A stretch of 48,317 nt of DNA from an uncultured Acidimicrobiales bacterium (GCA_937925335.1 CALEWY010000066.1:1-48317), one strand, 5' to 3'; numbered from the stretch's first letter, positions 15,783 through 24,470 are shown. The notes: generated by a model not told the origin, from the sequence alone. Numbers and translations are program-made.

Positions 15783-16281
15783 GACGAACCTCCTCGCTGA
15801 GCAGGCCACCAAGTTTGGCGATCCCGCGATGTGCATGCGACTTCACCGACCCCTTGGCGATTCCCAAGGTGTCGGCGATCTCGGCCTCGGAGAGGTCGAG
15901 GTAGTAGCGGAGAATCAGGACTGAGGCTTGTTTTTCGGGGAGCGTTCGAATCGCCGCCATGATCCGATCGTGTTCCGCTCCAGCAACGCCGCCGATCTCC
16001 GCCGATGGCGCGGTTGCTGCTTTCTCCGGTCGATGCAACCGTCGAACTCGCCGCTTGCGCAGCATCGATCGTGCCCCGTTCAACACCGCCGAGCGGAGAT
16101 AGGCCGCTTCTCGCCCAGGCTCGACTCGGTAGGAACCACCGAGCATCTTGACGAACGCGTCTTGTGTCACCTCTTCGGCGGTCTCTCGATCGTCGACATA
16201 CATCGACGCCAGCTTCACGAGCTGTCGATAGTGAGCGGTGTAGAGCTCATCGAGCTGTGCGCTCGTTTGGTTGCTTGACAT
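15775..16281 (-). CDS. ECF (SigE-family) RNA polymerase sigma factor
   Basis: 168-aa sigma-70 family factor. Region 2 is LDELYTAHYRQLVKLASMYVDDRETAEEVTQDAFVKML; region 4 is IRTLPEKQASVLILRYYLDLSEAEIADTLGIAKGSVKSHAHRGIAKL. Length and content match the compact SigE-like ECF group of actinobacteria. ATG 16281 was chosen because region 2 starts about ten residues later; an in-frame GTG at 16371 or ATG at 16365 would add a basic tail without family match. There is no TANNNT box at the usual leaderless distance, which would fit autoregulation from an ECF-type promoter. Its stop overlaps the next gene, the likely regulator. Confidence 0.88.
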   Translation of the reverse strand: MSSNQTSAQLDELYTAHYRQLVKLASMYVDDRETAEEVTQDAFVKMLGGSYRVEPGREAAYLRSAVLNGARSMLRKRRVRRLHRPEKAATAPSAEIGGVAGAEHDRIMAAIRTLPEKQASVLILRYYLDLSEAEIADTLGIAKGSVKSHAHRGIAKLGGLLSEEVRHG

Positions 16282-16579
16282 TGGTTCACCAAAACGGGGA
16301 CCGGACGACGCTCGACCGCGGCGGCCGCGAACCGCACGCTGTTGATCGAGCAAGGACGAGTTCATAGCCACACAGACGTCTCACCCTCTCATTTGGTTTA
16401 CCGCACACAGAACTTTCTTTGCGGAACATCCCTGGCGTCTCATCACGCTGCTACCCAGGCATCACGCCCGACGGCGGCCGTCACCACGCACCACCGTTTA
16501 CCGAATGGTGACGAGCCGACCCAACGATGCGGACGATGCCCCGACGTCCTGCCGGAGCATCAGCATCAGAGCATCAACA
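16282..16579. other. 298-bp non-coding region upstream of the sigma operon
   Basis: The region between the sigma start and the 3' end of the Eis-like gene. It should hold the promoter of the sigma operon, but no unambiguous -35/-10 pair was identified. On the minus strand GGTGAACCA and GGTAAACCA occur about 115 bp apart, and GGTAAAC occurs once more near 16500; this weak repeated motif could be an operator. A short CATCAG/CATCAA microrepeat lies near 16557-16581. Nothing else seen. Confidence 0.4.
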
Positions 16580-17815
16580 TCAAAAGCGGGAGATCGGCTG
16601 TGGCGTCTCGGAACTCACGAGTAGATCGCTGAGCGAGTCGACGACTTCCGATGCGTCGACCAAACCTGCCGCCGCCAGGCTGCGCAGCGACGTCGCACCG
16701 GTCACCACCATTCCAAGTTGTGACGGTGTGAGCGACACCTCAGCCGAGTCGACACGTTCGACCGAACCTCGCCCGCCAACGACGGTGAGCTTCCACGGCC
16801 CCGCCTCGTCGGGGAACAACTCGTCTGTGACAGCGAAGGACGCGTCGCCGTCTCGCTCGTAGGTTCGCGCCTCGAGAAGGGCGGCAACGTCGAGCGGGCG
16901 GACCCACAACATGTCGTTGACCATCTCGGTGTCGAGCTCTCGACGGTTGGCGAGCAGCAGACGAATCCGTGGTTCAACGGGAGCCATGTGCCAGCGCAGT
17001 TCTCGCACGAGTGGGACATCGACGAGGAACTGCCAGAGCGCCTTCTCCGCATCGAGGTTGGCAACGACGAACTCGTGAGCCACGACCGTGGCCCTTGGCC
17101 GCCACAACCCGCCGGTGCCGGGCTCAACCACGTGGAGGGCGTACCCATCGGGATCACCTGCCTCGTCGTAGTGCACGGCGACGAACGGTTTCGCCGGGCC
17201 CTTCCAATCGTCAGAGTCGCTGAGAACGACGCGCCACCAGCTCTCGTTGCGGCTGGTCATGCCGGGGTTGACCGAACGCATCCGTTCATACACATCGGCC
17301 GCCGCGGCCTGGCGTGCGTCCCCGCTGGTGAAGACTTCGATCCGTCCAGCGTCGGTGAATGGCTCAGCCAGTTCGGCCCGATCGACATTGATCCGATGGG
17401 TGGCGACCGATGACATCAGGCCGTAGCCGAAGCGCCCGTAGAGCGACGGTTCGGTTGCCATCAAGGTCGACGCCGCAGCGCCGAGCTCGGCCGACCGTTT
17501 GAGGTGCTCGACGAGCATGGCTCGCATCGCTCCTCGTCCTCGACGATCCGGCCGAACACCCACGCCGCTCAACCCGGATGCGGAGACTGACGCCCCACCG
17601 GGAAGCGACAGATCGAAGAGAGACGACGCGCAGCCGCCGATGTGCTCACCGTCGTCGCAAACAACGATCGATAGCCGCTGGTCGACACAACCTCGAACGG
17701 CGGATCGGTGTGGCTCATCGGGAGCAGCCCGGTTTCCGCCGAAAGCGTTGCCAACCATGGCGTATTGACGCTCCCACTCTGCTTCGTCAGCGAGATCTCG
17801 AACCGTGATGACCAT
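16580..17815 (-). CDS. Eis-like GNAT N-acetyltransferase
   Basis: 411-aa acetyltransferase of the Eis family, which transfers acetyl groups from acetyl-CoA to amines of aminoglycosides or protein lysines. The GNAT core holds the acetyl-CoA loop SGVGVRPDRRGRGAMRAML. LMATEPSLYGRFGYGLMSSVATHRI is an Eis hallmark. A second GNAT-like half and an SCP2-like C-terminal domain follow. The protein ends in Phe (ISRF); in Eis the terminal carboxylate of Phe acts as catalytic base, so the tip is conserved. The start ATG 17815 has TAGGGT ending 7 nt upstream. Actual substrate unknown; presence of an Eis homologue does not prove drug resistance. Confidence 0.88.
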   Translation of the reverse strand: MVITVRDLADEAEWERQYAMVGNAFGGNRAAPDEPHRSAVRGCVDQRLSIVVCDDGEHIGGCASSLFDLSLPGGASVSASGLSGVGVRPDRRGRGAMRAMLVEHLKRSAELGAAASTLMATEPSLYGRFGYGLMSSVATHRINVDRAELAEPFTDAGRIEVFTSGDARQAAAADVYERMRSVNPGMTSRNESWWRVVLSDSDDWKGPAKPFVAVHYDEAGDPDGYALHVVEPGTGGLWRPRATVVAHEFVVANLDAEKALWQFLVDVPLVRELRWHMAPVEPRIRLLLANRRELDTEMVNDMLWVRPLDVAALLEARTYERDGDASFAVTDELFPDEAGPWKLTVVGGRGSVERVDSAEVSLTPSQLGMVVTGATSLRSLAAAGLVDASEVVDSLSDLLVSSETPQPISRF

Positions 17816-17822
17816 GTGCCTC

Positions 17823-17828
17823 ACCCTA
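17823..17828 (-). promoter_or_regulatory. Leaderless -10 box of eis-like gene
   Basis: TAGGGT on the minus strand, 7 nt before ATG 17815, with no ribosome binding site between. It supports ATG 17815 over the longer in-frame start at 17836, which lies upstream of the box. Confidence 0.5.
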
Positions 17829-17958
17829 TGGCGCAAGCGCAGACAGGTTCTCGCAAATTAGTTTGCGAGTGTGTCCCTCTCGGATCGGCTCGTTCGTCGT
17901 CAAGACAATCGGGACACACCCGAGCGACCGCAACGGTCTCACGCAAAGGAATCCAGCC

Positions 17959-18312
17959 ATGAAGTACGCACTCCTCCTCTACTCCGACCCTTCCGCCGCC
18001 CCCGAATTCGGTACGCCCGAGATGGATGCTGAGATGCAGGAGTGGTTCCAGTTCACCGCTGACCTCGCAGCGTCTGGCAATCACCTTGGCGGCGAAGCAC
18101 TCACTCCGACCGAGACGGCCACGTGTGTACAGATTCGAGATGGCAAGACCGTCACCGCGGATGGCCCATTCGCCGAAACCAAGGAAACCCTCGGCGGTTT
18201 CTACCTGCTCGAGGCCGACAACCTTGACGGCGCCATCGCCTGGGCAGAGAAGATCCCGCTCGCCCCATACGGCACCGTCGAGATTCGCCCGGTCATGGAA
18301 TTCGAGCAGTAG
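17959..18312 (+). CDS. YciI-like DGPF-domain protein
   Basis: 117-aa protein of the YCII-related/DGPF family. The hallmark TADGPFAETKETLGGFYLLE is present, preceded by MKYALLLYSD and followed by AIAWAEKIP. Members are ferredoxin-like-fold proteins of unknown activity that are found next to ECF42 sigma factors. Start ATG 17959 has AAAGGA as Shine-Dalgarno at 8 nt. The sigma-factor gene follows 26 bp downstream on the same strand, the conserved pairing of this group. Confidence 0.9.
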   Translation: MKYALLLYSDPSAAPEFGTPEMDAEMQEWFQFTADLAASGNHLGGEALTPTETATCVQIRDGKTVTADGPFAETKETLGGFYLLEADNLDGAIAWAEKIPLAPYGTVEIRPVMEFEQ

Positions 18313-18338
18313 AAGTCCGAGTACTCGCTCACCAAGCC

Positions 18339-19559
18339 ATGACACCGCGTCTCTCACCGGTCGATCACGCCTTTCGCACGGAGTGGGCCCCACTCGTTGC
18401 GACCCTGGTGCGACAAACCGGCAGCCTGGAGCTGGCCGAGGATGCGGTGTCAGAAGCCTTCGTGGAGGCCTCGGTCCGATGGCGGACCGACGGCCCTCCG
18501 CGCCGGCCAGGGGCGTGGCTTCTCACGACAGCTCGGCGCAAGGCGATCGATCGCATGCGGCGAGACGTTCGCTTCGAAGAACGGATCCCTCACCTCGCCG
18601 CCGAGCTCGATTCCGAGCCTGCCCCTCAGGTGCTTGGGGACGATCAACTCGCATTGATTGCCGGCTGTGTGCATCCAGCGCTCAACGATGAGGCGCAGGT
18701 TGCGCTGACCCTTCGCTACGTCTGCGGACTCACGACCGAACAGATCGCTCGTTCGTTTCTCGTTCCTGCCGAGACGATGAAGAAGCGGCTCACGCGGGCG
18801 AAGGGGAAGATCGCGAAGGCTGGAATCTCGTTCGACATTCCCGAAGCCGAAGCACTTGTCGATCGACTCACGGCGATCAGCGGCGTGGTCTACGCCGTAT
18901 TCAACGAGGGCTACGCCAGCGCCTCGGGGCCAGATCTTGTTCGAGGATCGTTGTGCGACGAGGCGATCTGGCTTTCCGAACTGCTCTGCAGCCTCGTCCC
19001 TGACGACGCCGAGGCCCACGGACTGGCTGCGCTCATTCTCCTCACCGATTCGCGTCGTTGGGCCCGCACCGATGACGACGGGCTGCCGATCCTCCTCGAG
19101 GATCAAGACAGGTCGCTGTGGGATCGAGCCAAGATCGATCGAGGTCTGACCATGCTCAAGCGCAGTTCCGAGCTTCAGGGCATCGGCCCCTACCGACTGA
19201 TGGCCTCAATCGCCGGGCTCCATGCTCGAGCTGCGTCGGTTGATGAAACCAAATGGGATCGGATCGCCGCGATCTATGGAGCGCTGCTCGCCCTCAACGA
19301 CTCGCCCGTACTCCGCCTCAACCAAGCGGCGGCGATCGCGTTCAGCGAAGGGCCCGAGGTTGGCCTCGCTCTCATGGACGAGCTCGTCGATCAACTGGAC
19401 AACTATTCCTACTTCCATTCCTCCAGGGCGTCGATGCTCGCGCGCCTCGACCGACCGGCCGAAGCAATCCCTGCCTACGACCGGGCGATCGCTCTGTCGA
19501 ACAACGAGTCTGAAATCCGCTGGATGAGCGCTCGCAAAACAAGCCTTCAAAACGGCTGA
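18339..19559 (+). CDS. ECF42-type RNA polymerase sigma factor with C-terminal extension (DUF6596)
   Basis: 406-aa sigma factor. Residues ~5-70 are sigma region 2 (FRTEWAPLVATLVRQTGSLELAEDAVSEAFVEA). Residues ~105-160 are region 4 (LTLRYVCGLTTEQIARSFLVPAETMKKRLTRAKGKI). From ~175 to the end lies the helical, TPR-like DUF6596 extension with YAVFNEGYASASGP, LVRGSLCDEAIWLSELL and LNQAAAIAFSEGPEVGLALMDEL. The extension is typical of ECF42, which works without a classical anti-sigma and is regulated through this C-terminal region. The partner DGPF gene is directly upstream. No distinct promoter is visible between the two. Confidence 0.92.
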   Translation: MTPRLSPVDHAFRTEWAPLVATLVRQTGSLELAEDAVSEAFVEASVRWRTDGPPRRPGAWLLTTARRKAIDRMRRDVRFEERIPHLAAELDSEPAPQVLGDDQLALIAGCVHPALNDEAQVALTLRYVCGLTTEQIARSFLVPAETMKKRLTRAKGKIAKAGISFDIPEAEALVDRLTAISGVVYAVFNEGYASASGPDLVRGSLCDEAIWLSELLCSLVPDDAEAHGLAALILLTDSRRWARTDDDGLPILLEDQDRSLWDRAKIDRGLTMLKRSSELQGIGPYRLMASIAGLHARAASVDETKWDRIAAIYGALLALNDSPVLRLNQAAAIAFSEGPEVGLALMDELVDQLDNYSYFHSSRASMLARLDRPAEAIPAYDRAIALSNNESEIRWMSARKTSLQNG

Positions 19560-19590
19560 CATTCTTCGCATTCAGGAGGCAGACTGCCAG

Positions 19591-20238
19591 ATGCGTCGCA
19601 GCGAAAAAGCCGCCAAGATCGATGTGATCCTCGATGAGCTCTACCCGAACCCTCCGGTTCCGCTCGATCACGAAACCCCCTATCAACTGACCGTTGCGGT
19701 GGCCCTTTCGGCGCAGACCACCGACAAGAAGGTCAACCAGGTCACGCCCGCACTCTTCAAGGCCGCTCCGACCCCGGAAAAGATGTCAGAGCTTGCACCC
19801 GAGGAGATTCTCGAGTTCATCCGTGAGGTCGGACTTGCTCCGACCAAGGCGAAGAACCTCTCGAAGATGGCGTTCCAGATCCTTGAAGCTGGCGGGGAGA
19901 TCATTCCCGATTGGGACTTTCTCGAGTCGCTCGCTGGCGTTGGGCACAAGACAGCCTCGGTTGTGATGGGCGGCGCGTTCGACATTCCTGCGTTCGCTGT
20001 CGACACCCATATCCACCGCCTCGCCAACCGATGGGGTCTCTCGAACGGCACGACGGTTGAGCGAACCGAAAAGGATCTCAAGGCCGTGTTCGCCGAGGAC
20101 ACGTGGAACCGCCGTCATCTGCAGATCATCTTCTTCGGCCGCGAATACTGCCCCGCTCGCAATCACGACCTGGCCGAGTGCCCGATCTGCTCGTGGGCGG
20201 CGACGAAGAAACAGATCGCGCTTGAAGCGAAGAAGTAG
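19591..20238 (+). CDS. nth: Endonuclease III (DNA glycosylase/AP lyase)
   Basis: 215-aa bifunctional glycosylase for oxidised pyrimidines in base-excision repair. The helix-hairpin-helix is LAGVGHKTASVV with catalytic Lys120; catalytic Asp138 is in VDTHIHRLANR. The C-terminal iron-sulfur region is atypical: Cys187, Cys197 and Cys200 are spaced C-x9-C-x2-C, and the position of the fourth cysteine (206) is Lys, whereas the standard loop is C-x6-C-x2-C-x5-C. An incomplete or differently built cluster is likely. It lies 31 bp after the ECF42 gene with a GGAGG 14 nt before the ATG, so it may be part of that transcript. Confidence 0.92.
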   Translation: MRRSEKAAKIDVILDELYPNPPVPLDHETPYQLTVAVALSAQTTDKKVNQVTPALFKAAPTPEKMSELAPEEILEFIREVGLAPTKAKNLSKMAFQILEAGGEIIPDWDFLESLAGVGHKTASVVMGGAFDIPAFAVDTHIHRLANRWGLSNGTTVERTEKDLKAVFAEDTWNRRHLQIIFFGREYCPARNHDLAECPICSWAATKKQIALEAKK

Positions 20239-20277
20239 TCACTGTGACCCCGCGCTGAAGCCGCACCCAGAGGCTGA

Positions 20278-21174
20278 CTAATTCAAGTCGACGTCAATGA
20301 TGGTCGGTTCAGACATGTTCCAGTGGAAGTCCATCGAGACGACTTGGTAGGCGACCTGAGCCGGCCCCGGCACCTGGTCGTCAACGAATGACGTTTGGTC
20401 CAGGTTCCACGTCGTGACGACGATTTCGAACTCCGCTCCATCAACGCTGCGCAGTACGCGGTAGGCATGGAGCTCGAAGTTGTCGGTGGTCTGATCCCAC
20501 GTCACGACGATCTCACCATCGACGACCTCAGCGGTCAGGTTCGAAACGGGAACCGGTGGTTCGACGTCGGTGACGGCCGCTGTTCGATGCCAGCCGTGCG
20601 AGAGAACAGTTCCGTCAGCACTGATTCCCCGAACGCCGTACCAGTACAACGCGCCCGCTTCGACCGTTGGGTCTTCGTACGTGCCAGCAACCTCGACGCT
20701 CGTGTGAATCCGGTTCGCGTCGGTCATGGCTTCGACGTCAGGCCTACTTTCGGACTCTTGCAGCATGCGATGAACCTGTAACTCAACAGCACCATCCGGT
20801 GCCGACCACTGAATGGCGACCTCGGTGTCGGTCATCAAGGATCGAGAAACCCAAATCGATGTGTCGATCTCGTCATCCACCGTTGGCACCGTCGAGGTAT
20901 AGGGACGAAGTGGTTCCACAGCGCCTTCGTCCCCCTCGCTGCCAGAAGCCTCGCTCGGTCCGGCCTCAGCTCCAGCATCAACGTCGCCGGAGCTCGACGC
21001 TGGCTCCGCCGACTCGTCCGGCTCTAACTCGTCCGGCTCGGCTGCTTCTTGCTCGGTTGTTTCCAGCGCAGATGTCGATTCAGGCTCCGCTCGCGACGAA
21101 CCATCGGAGGTACAGCCGGCCACGAGCATCACCAAGGCAGCGATGCACACCAACAGGCATTCCGATCGCCTCAT
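20278..21174 (-). CDS. Lipoprotein with fibronectin type III-like domains
   Basis: 298-aa exported lipoprotein. The signal peptide ends in MLVAGCTSDG (lipobox VAGC). A ~70-residue Glu/Ser/Asp-rich spacer follows, then two beta-sandwich regions. The second (VSNLTAEVVDGEIVVTWDQTTDNFELHAYRVLR) has a clear Fn3-type pattern; the first contains EVAIQWSAPDGAVELQVHRML and GALYWYGVRGIS. Probably a surface-anchored binding protein. ATG 21174 follows AGGATGG; ATG 21183 is an alternative. It is 19 bp downstream of the DUF1501 gene and probably the third gene of that operon. Confidence 0.72.
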   Translation of the reverse strand: MRRSECLLVCIAALVMLVAGCTSDGSSRAEPESTSALETTEQEAAEPDELEPDESAEPASSSGDVDAGAEAGPSEASGSEGDEGAVEPLRPYTSTVPTVDDEIDTSIWVSRSLMTDTEVAIQWSAPDGAVELQVHRMLQESESRPDVEAMTDANRIHTSVEVAGTYEDPTVEAGALYWYGVRGISADGTVLSHGWHRTAAVTDVEPPVPVSNLTAEVVDGEIVVTWDQTTDNFELHAYRVLRSVDGAEFEIVVTTWNLDQTSFVDDQVPGPAQVAYQVVSMDFHWNMSEPTIIDVDLN

Positions 21175-21193
21175 CGCATCCATCCTGGCCACG

Positions 21194-22582
21194 CTAGAGG
21201 AACCCAAGATCACGGACGGAGAAGTTCGCGAGGTCTGGGAACGCCGCATCGATCTGAGCGTCATCAAGCCCCATCCAGCCAGCCAACGTCGCGCCGTACT
21301 GAGTCACCGATGTCGTTGGGATGATCCGACCGGCGAAGTTGCCTCGTTCGGAGACGTCGTCAGGATTGTTCGTGCGTGCGAGGCTCGGGTGTGTCCCAAA
21401 TCGGCCAGGGTTCACCGCGCCGCCCCACACGAACGAGTGGCCACCCCATCCGTGGTCGGTGCCATCACCGTTGCTCGTCAATGTCCTGCCAAAGTCGGAC
21501 GTCGTGAAACTGGTGACAGAGTCGCTCAGCCCCATGTCGTCGATGCTCGTTTGGAATGCGCCGATGGCCTCGTTCAACTCGTCGAGCAGGACCGGGAAGC
21601 GTTCGGCTTGGCCACCATGGGTGTCCCATCCACCCATCCCGACGAAGAAGACCTGACGCGCCATCCCAAGGCTCTCGCGGTGAGAGATCAGCTGAGCGAC
21701 CGTTCGGAGTCGGCCGCCGAGTGAACGGGCAGACACGTCCTCCATCCCCACGTCGGTCTCGTTTGTGATGTCCTCCAGGATCTCGGTTGCGTTCACCGAC
21801 GATCGCATCGTGTCCGACGCCGCTTGGGTGAGCGGACTCGCCGATGCCGAGGCCGACGCAAGCCCTGTCTCCATCACTCCTTGCAAGCCTTCGAACGACG
21901 GGATCCAGTCGCGCAGGCGGTAGTCATAGCCAAGCAGAGGTCGAACGCTCACCGTCGATGACAGCCGGGTGTAGCGAGTGCTGCGGGAGGAGAGCCAAGG
22001 TACGGACCCGTTGATTGAGAAGGCTGGCGATAAGCCAACCGCAGGATCGGCCCCGGCGGTGGCGATCGCGCCGCCCCAACCATCGTTGCTGGCCACGACT
22101 TGTTGACCGGTCTGCCACAGCTTTTGTTGAGAGTTGTGGGAGAACAACAGCTGCGGAAGATCCGCCAAGTTTGAGACGTCGGCTGGTGTGGTTGGGCGAA
22201 CCAAAGGACCGACGTTCATCACCGTCGCGAGCCGTCCCGACTCGGCGATATCGGCAAGCGCGCCAAGGCCGGGATGGAGACCAAAAGCTCCATCGTCGAC
22301 ACCGAGCAAGCTGCCCGCATCGATGGCGAACGAGCCGCGCGTCGAGCGATAGGTGGCGTGATCTTGCCCGGCCTCTCGGTGATCACGCGGCACGAACAAG
22401 TTGAACGAATCGGCGCCGCCGAAGAGGAAGATGCAGACGAGGCTTCGGTTGTCGCCAGCCGACTGGGCGGACGCGATGCTTGAGCTGGCAAGAGGACTCC
22501 CAACCATCGTGACGCCCGTGGCTCCGAGTCCTTTCAGCACGGTGCGACGGCTCGGTGACGCCATGACCGAAAGGCCCGTCAT
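21194..22582 (-). CDS. DUF1501 domain protein, Tat-exported
   Basis: 462-aa protein of the DUF1501 family, distantly related to the alkaline phosphatase/sulfatase superfamily; its reaction is unknown. The twin-arginine motif SRRTVLKGLG is followed by a hydrophobic stretch and an Ala-rich cleavage region (SSIASAQSAG). Family marks are LVCIFLFGGADSFNLFVP, GMGGWDTHGGQAERFPVLLDEL and DFGRTLTSNGDGTDHGWGG. The start ATG overlaps the stop of the DUF1800 gene (ATGA), which is the usual partner. The protein is expected outside the membrane, possibly folded with metal before export. Confidence 0.9.
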   Translation of the reverse strand: MTGLSVMASPSRRTVLKGLGATGVTMVGSPLASSSIASAQSAGDNRSLVCIFLFGGADSFNLFVPRDHREAGQDHATYRSTRGSFAIDAGSLLGVDDGAFGLHPGLGALADIAESGRLATVMNVGPLVRPTTPADVSNLADLPQLLFSHNSQQKLWQTGQQVVASNDGWGGAIATAGADPAVGLSPAFSINGSVPWLSSRSTRYTRLSSTVSVRPLLGYDYRLRDWIPSFEGLQGVMETGLASASASASPLTQAASDTMRSSVNATEILEDITNETDVGMEDVSARSLGGRLRTVAQLISHRESLGMARQVFFVGMGGWDTHGGQAERFPVLLDELNEAIGAFQTSIDDMGLSDSVTSFTTSDFGRTLTSNGDGTDHGWGGHSFVWGGAVNPGRFGTHPSLARTNNPDDVSERGNFAGRIIPTTSVTQYGATLAGWMGLDDAQIDAAFPDLANFSVRDLGFL

Positions 22583-24390
22583 GCCTGCACCAGATGAAAG
22601 GGGGAACCAACGATGGCGTAGACCGCATCCGTGGCGCGAGCCAACCGACCGTCGGGGTCACTCGGGTGAGCGGCCAGCTGTTCGATGATCGATTGGGTCA
22701 GCTCCACGGGAAGAGTGCCCGCCACCAACAGCTCGTTGAGATGAGCAACAAGCGTCGCCGGATCGGCGGCCATGTCGACCTCTTCGCTCAGGTCGATGCG
22801 GGAGATGTTGGGCTGCTCCTCGTCGAGGTGATTGTTGAAATAGATCTGCTGGAACAACATGTTGTTTGTCGACGCCACGTTCACCTCCGAGAGGATCGAC
22901 AGTTCTGGGGCCACGAGATCGCTGTCTGGACCGAGCGGATTGTCGGGCCGAAAGAAGTTGAAGACCGACGGCGCTCGCATCACCGCCTGACCGAGCACCT
23001 GTCCAAGTTGATCAACCGGCCGGGCATAGGGCCGGTAGCCGATCTCTGATTCGGGCCCAGCCGTGACATTGAACGCCCGCCAGAGTTGTGCCAGTCGCAT
23101 GATTGGTTCTTTGAACTTGCCGAACCGTTCAGGCATCGTCTCGTGACCAAGCCGAGCCTCAGAATCAAGCAGCAGGGCCTTCGTGACCGCCGCCAAGTTG
23201 CCTCGCTCCCCCGTGCCATCGTCGTCGAACACCGCGGCGATTCGCCCGACGTAGCTCGGCGTTGGGTTGCTGGTGACGAGTCGTTGAATGAGCAGCCGAG
23301 AGATGAACGGCCCGACGTTCGGATGAACGAAAACGTTGTCGAGTGCGGCCGACATATCAACAGCGGAGGTTTGACCAGAGGGGACGACGGTTCCGTTGAG
23401 CAATCGTTTCTCCTCCGTCTCATGGAACTCTTCCCAGGCGACCATCGTGAGTCGCTTGTCGTAGGGCGTCATGTCGTTCGAGACCCACTCATCAGCGTCA
23501 GCGAAGTTCCAACCGGTCCAGAGTTTGGCGAACTCTTCCACGGTGCTCTGGTCATAGGCAGGCACCGGTTCGCCGTTCTCGATCACGACCCGACCATCCG
23601 GAGTCAGCTCGTGGAGGCCGGTGGTGAACAGCTGCATGAGCTCGCGCGCAAAGTTCTCGTCTGGCCGAATACTCCGCTCAGGATCGGCTCGCTCGTTGCG
23701 AACCATGCTGAGGTAGATCCCCATCACCGGATGAAGGGTCACCTGCTCGAGCAGGTCCCTGAAGTTGCCGGTTGAGCCCACAGCCAACATGTCGTAGAAG
23801 TGGCACATCGCGAACTGAGCATTGCTCAGCGTGTAGTCGTTGTCGGAGACGACAAAGATCTCGCTCCAGGCAAAGGCCAATCGCTGCCGCAGCTGATCCT
23901 CACCCTCAACTGCGTTGGTCCACCAGACGTAGTGCCGCAGGGTTTGCAGGCTGCCCCGCCCATCGGCGACGAGGAACGGCTCGGTCAACGATGGCTCGAG
24001 AGCGAGCTGTTGGTCGATCCAGGTCGAGTAGTCAAGCCCCATCAGCTCATCGATCGTCGGCTTCGACGCTCCGAACGTTGCCTGGTTCAAGAACCGCACG
24101 GCGTCGGTTCGTGACGCGGGTGCCGATGGGCCTGGGGACGGCGTGAGCGGACCCTCGGTGTCGAGTCGTGACACGTCCTCGACGACGTCGGCAGGGGCGA
24201 CCGCCCCGTCCTCCACCCCCTCCTCGAGTGACGATTCTGAGGGAGCGGAGCTTTGGCACGCAGACGCGCCGACAGCGAACGCCGCCGCGGTGAGCAAACC
24301 GCGGCGGGACACGTGCGAGTTGGTTGACGGCGCGCCTGTCGGCGAGACATCAGCACCAGGCCACTCTTCTTCCACGGAGGTAACACGCAC
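22579..24390 (-). CDS. DUF1800 domain protein, Tat-exported
   Basis: About 603 aa, DUF1800 family, unknown activity. The signal is SRRGLLTAAAFAVGASAC, a Tat motif with a possible lipidation cysteine (ASAC is not a perfect lipobox). An acidic linker follows, then the domain: RFLNQATFGASKPTIDEL, LRHYVWWTNAVEGEDQLRQRL, ARELMQLFTTGLHELTPDG and FRPDNPLGPDSDLVAPEL. Start GTG 24390 is a guess; GTG 24375 is also possible, while the frame further upstream runs into the divergent GNAT promoter region. First gene of an operon with DUF1501 (4-bp overlap) and the Fn3-like lipoprotein. Confidence 0.88.
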   Translation of the reverse strand: MRVTSVEEEWPGADVSPTGAPSTNSHVSRRGLLTAAAFAVGASACQSSAPSESSLEEGVEDGAVAPADVVEDVSRLDTEGPLTPSPGPSAPASRTDAVRFLNQATFGASKPTIDELMGLDYSTWIDQQLALEPSLTEPFLVADGRGSLQTLRHYVWWTNAVEGEDQLRQRLAFAWSEIFVVSDNDYTLSNAQFAMCHFYDMLAVGSTGNFRDLLEQVTLHPVMGIYLSMVRNERADPERSIRPDENFARELMQLFTTGLHELTPDGRVVIENGEPVPAYDQSTVEEFAKLWTGWNFADADEWVSNDMTPYDKRLTMVAWEEFHETEEKRLLNGTVVPSGQTSAVDMSAALDNVFVHPNVGPFISRLLIQRLVTSNPTPSYVGRIAAVFDDDGTGERGNLAAVTKALLLDSEARLGHETMPERFGKFKEPIMRLAQLWRAFNVTAGPESEIGYRPYARPVDQLGQVLGQAVMRAPSVFNFFRPDNPLGPDSDLVAPELSILSEVNVASTNNMLFQQIYFNNHLDEEQPNISRIDLSEEVDMAADPATLVAHLNELLVAGTLPVELTQSIIEQLAAHPSDPDGRLARATDAVYAIVGSPFHLVQA

Positions 24391-24470
24391 GAGCAACCCG
24401 TTCCGGGGGACACGCTGGTCGGAAGTTGTCAGGTTCGGGCGAAGCGGTGCGTGTCTGCAAGAATTCGCTT

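Noticed and set aside
16282-16579. ECF-type promoter GGAAC...CGTC near 16421
   Set aside because: A GGAAC occurs on the plus strand, pointing away from the sigma gene and into the 3' end of the Eis-like gene.
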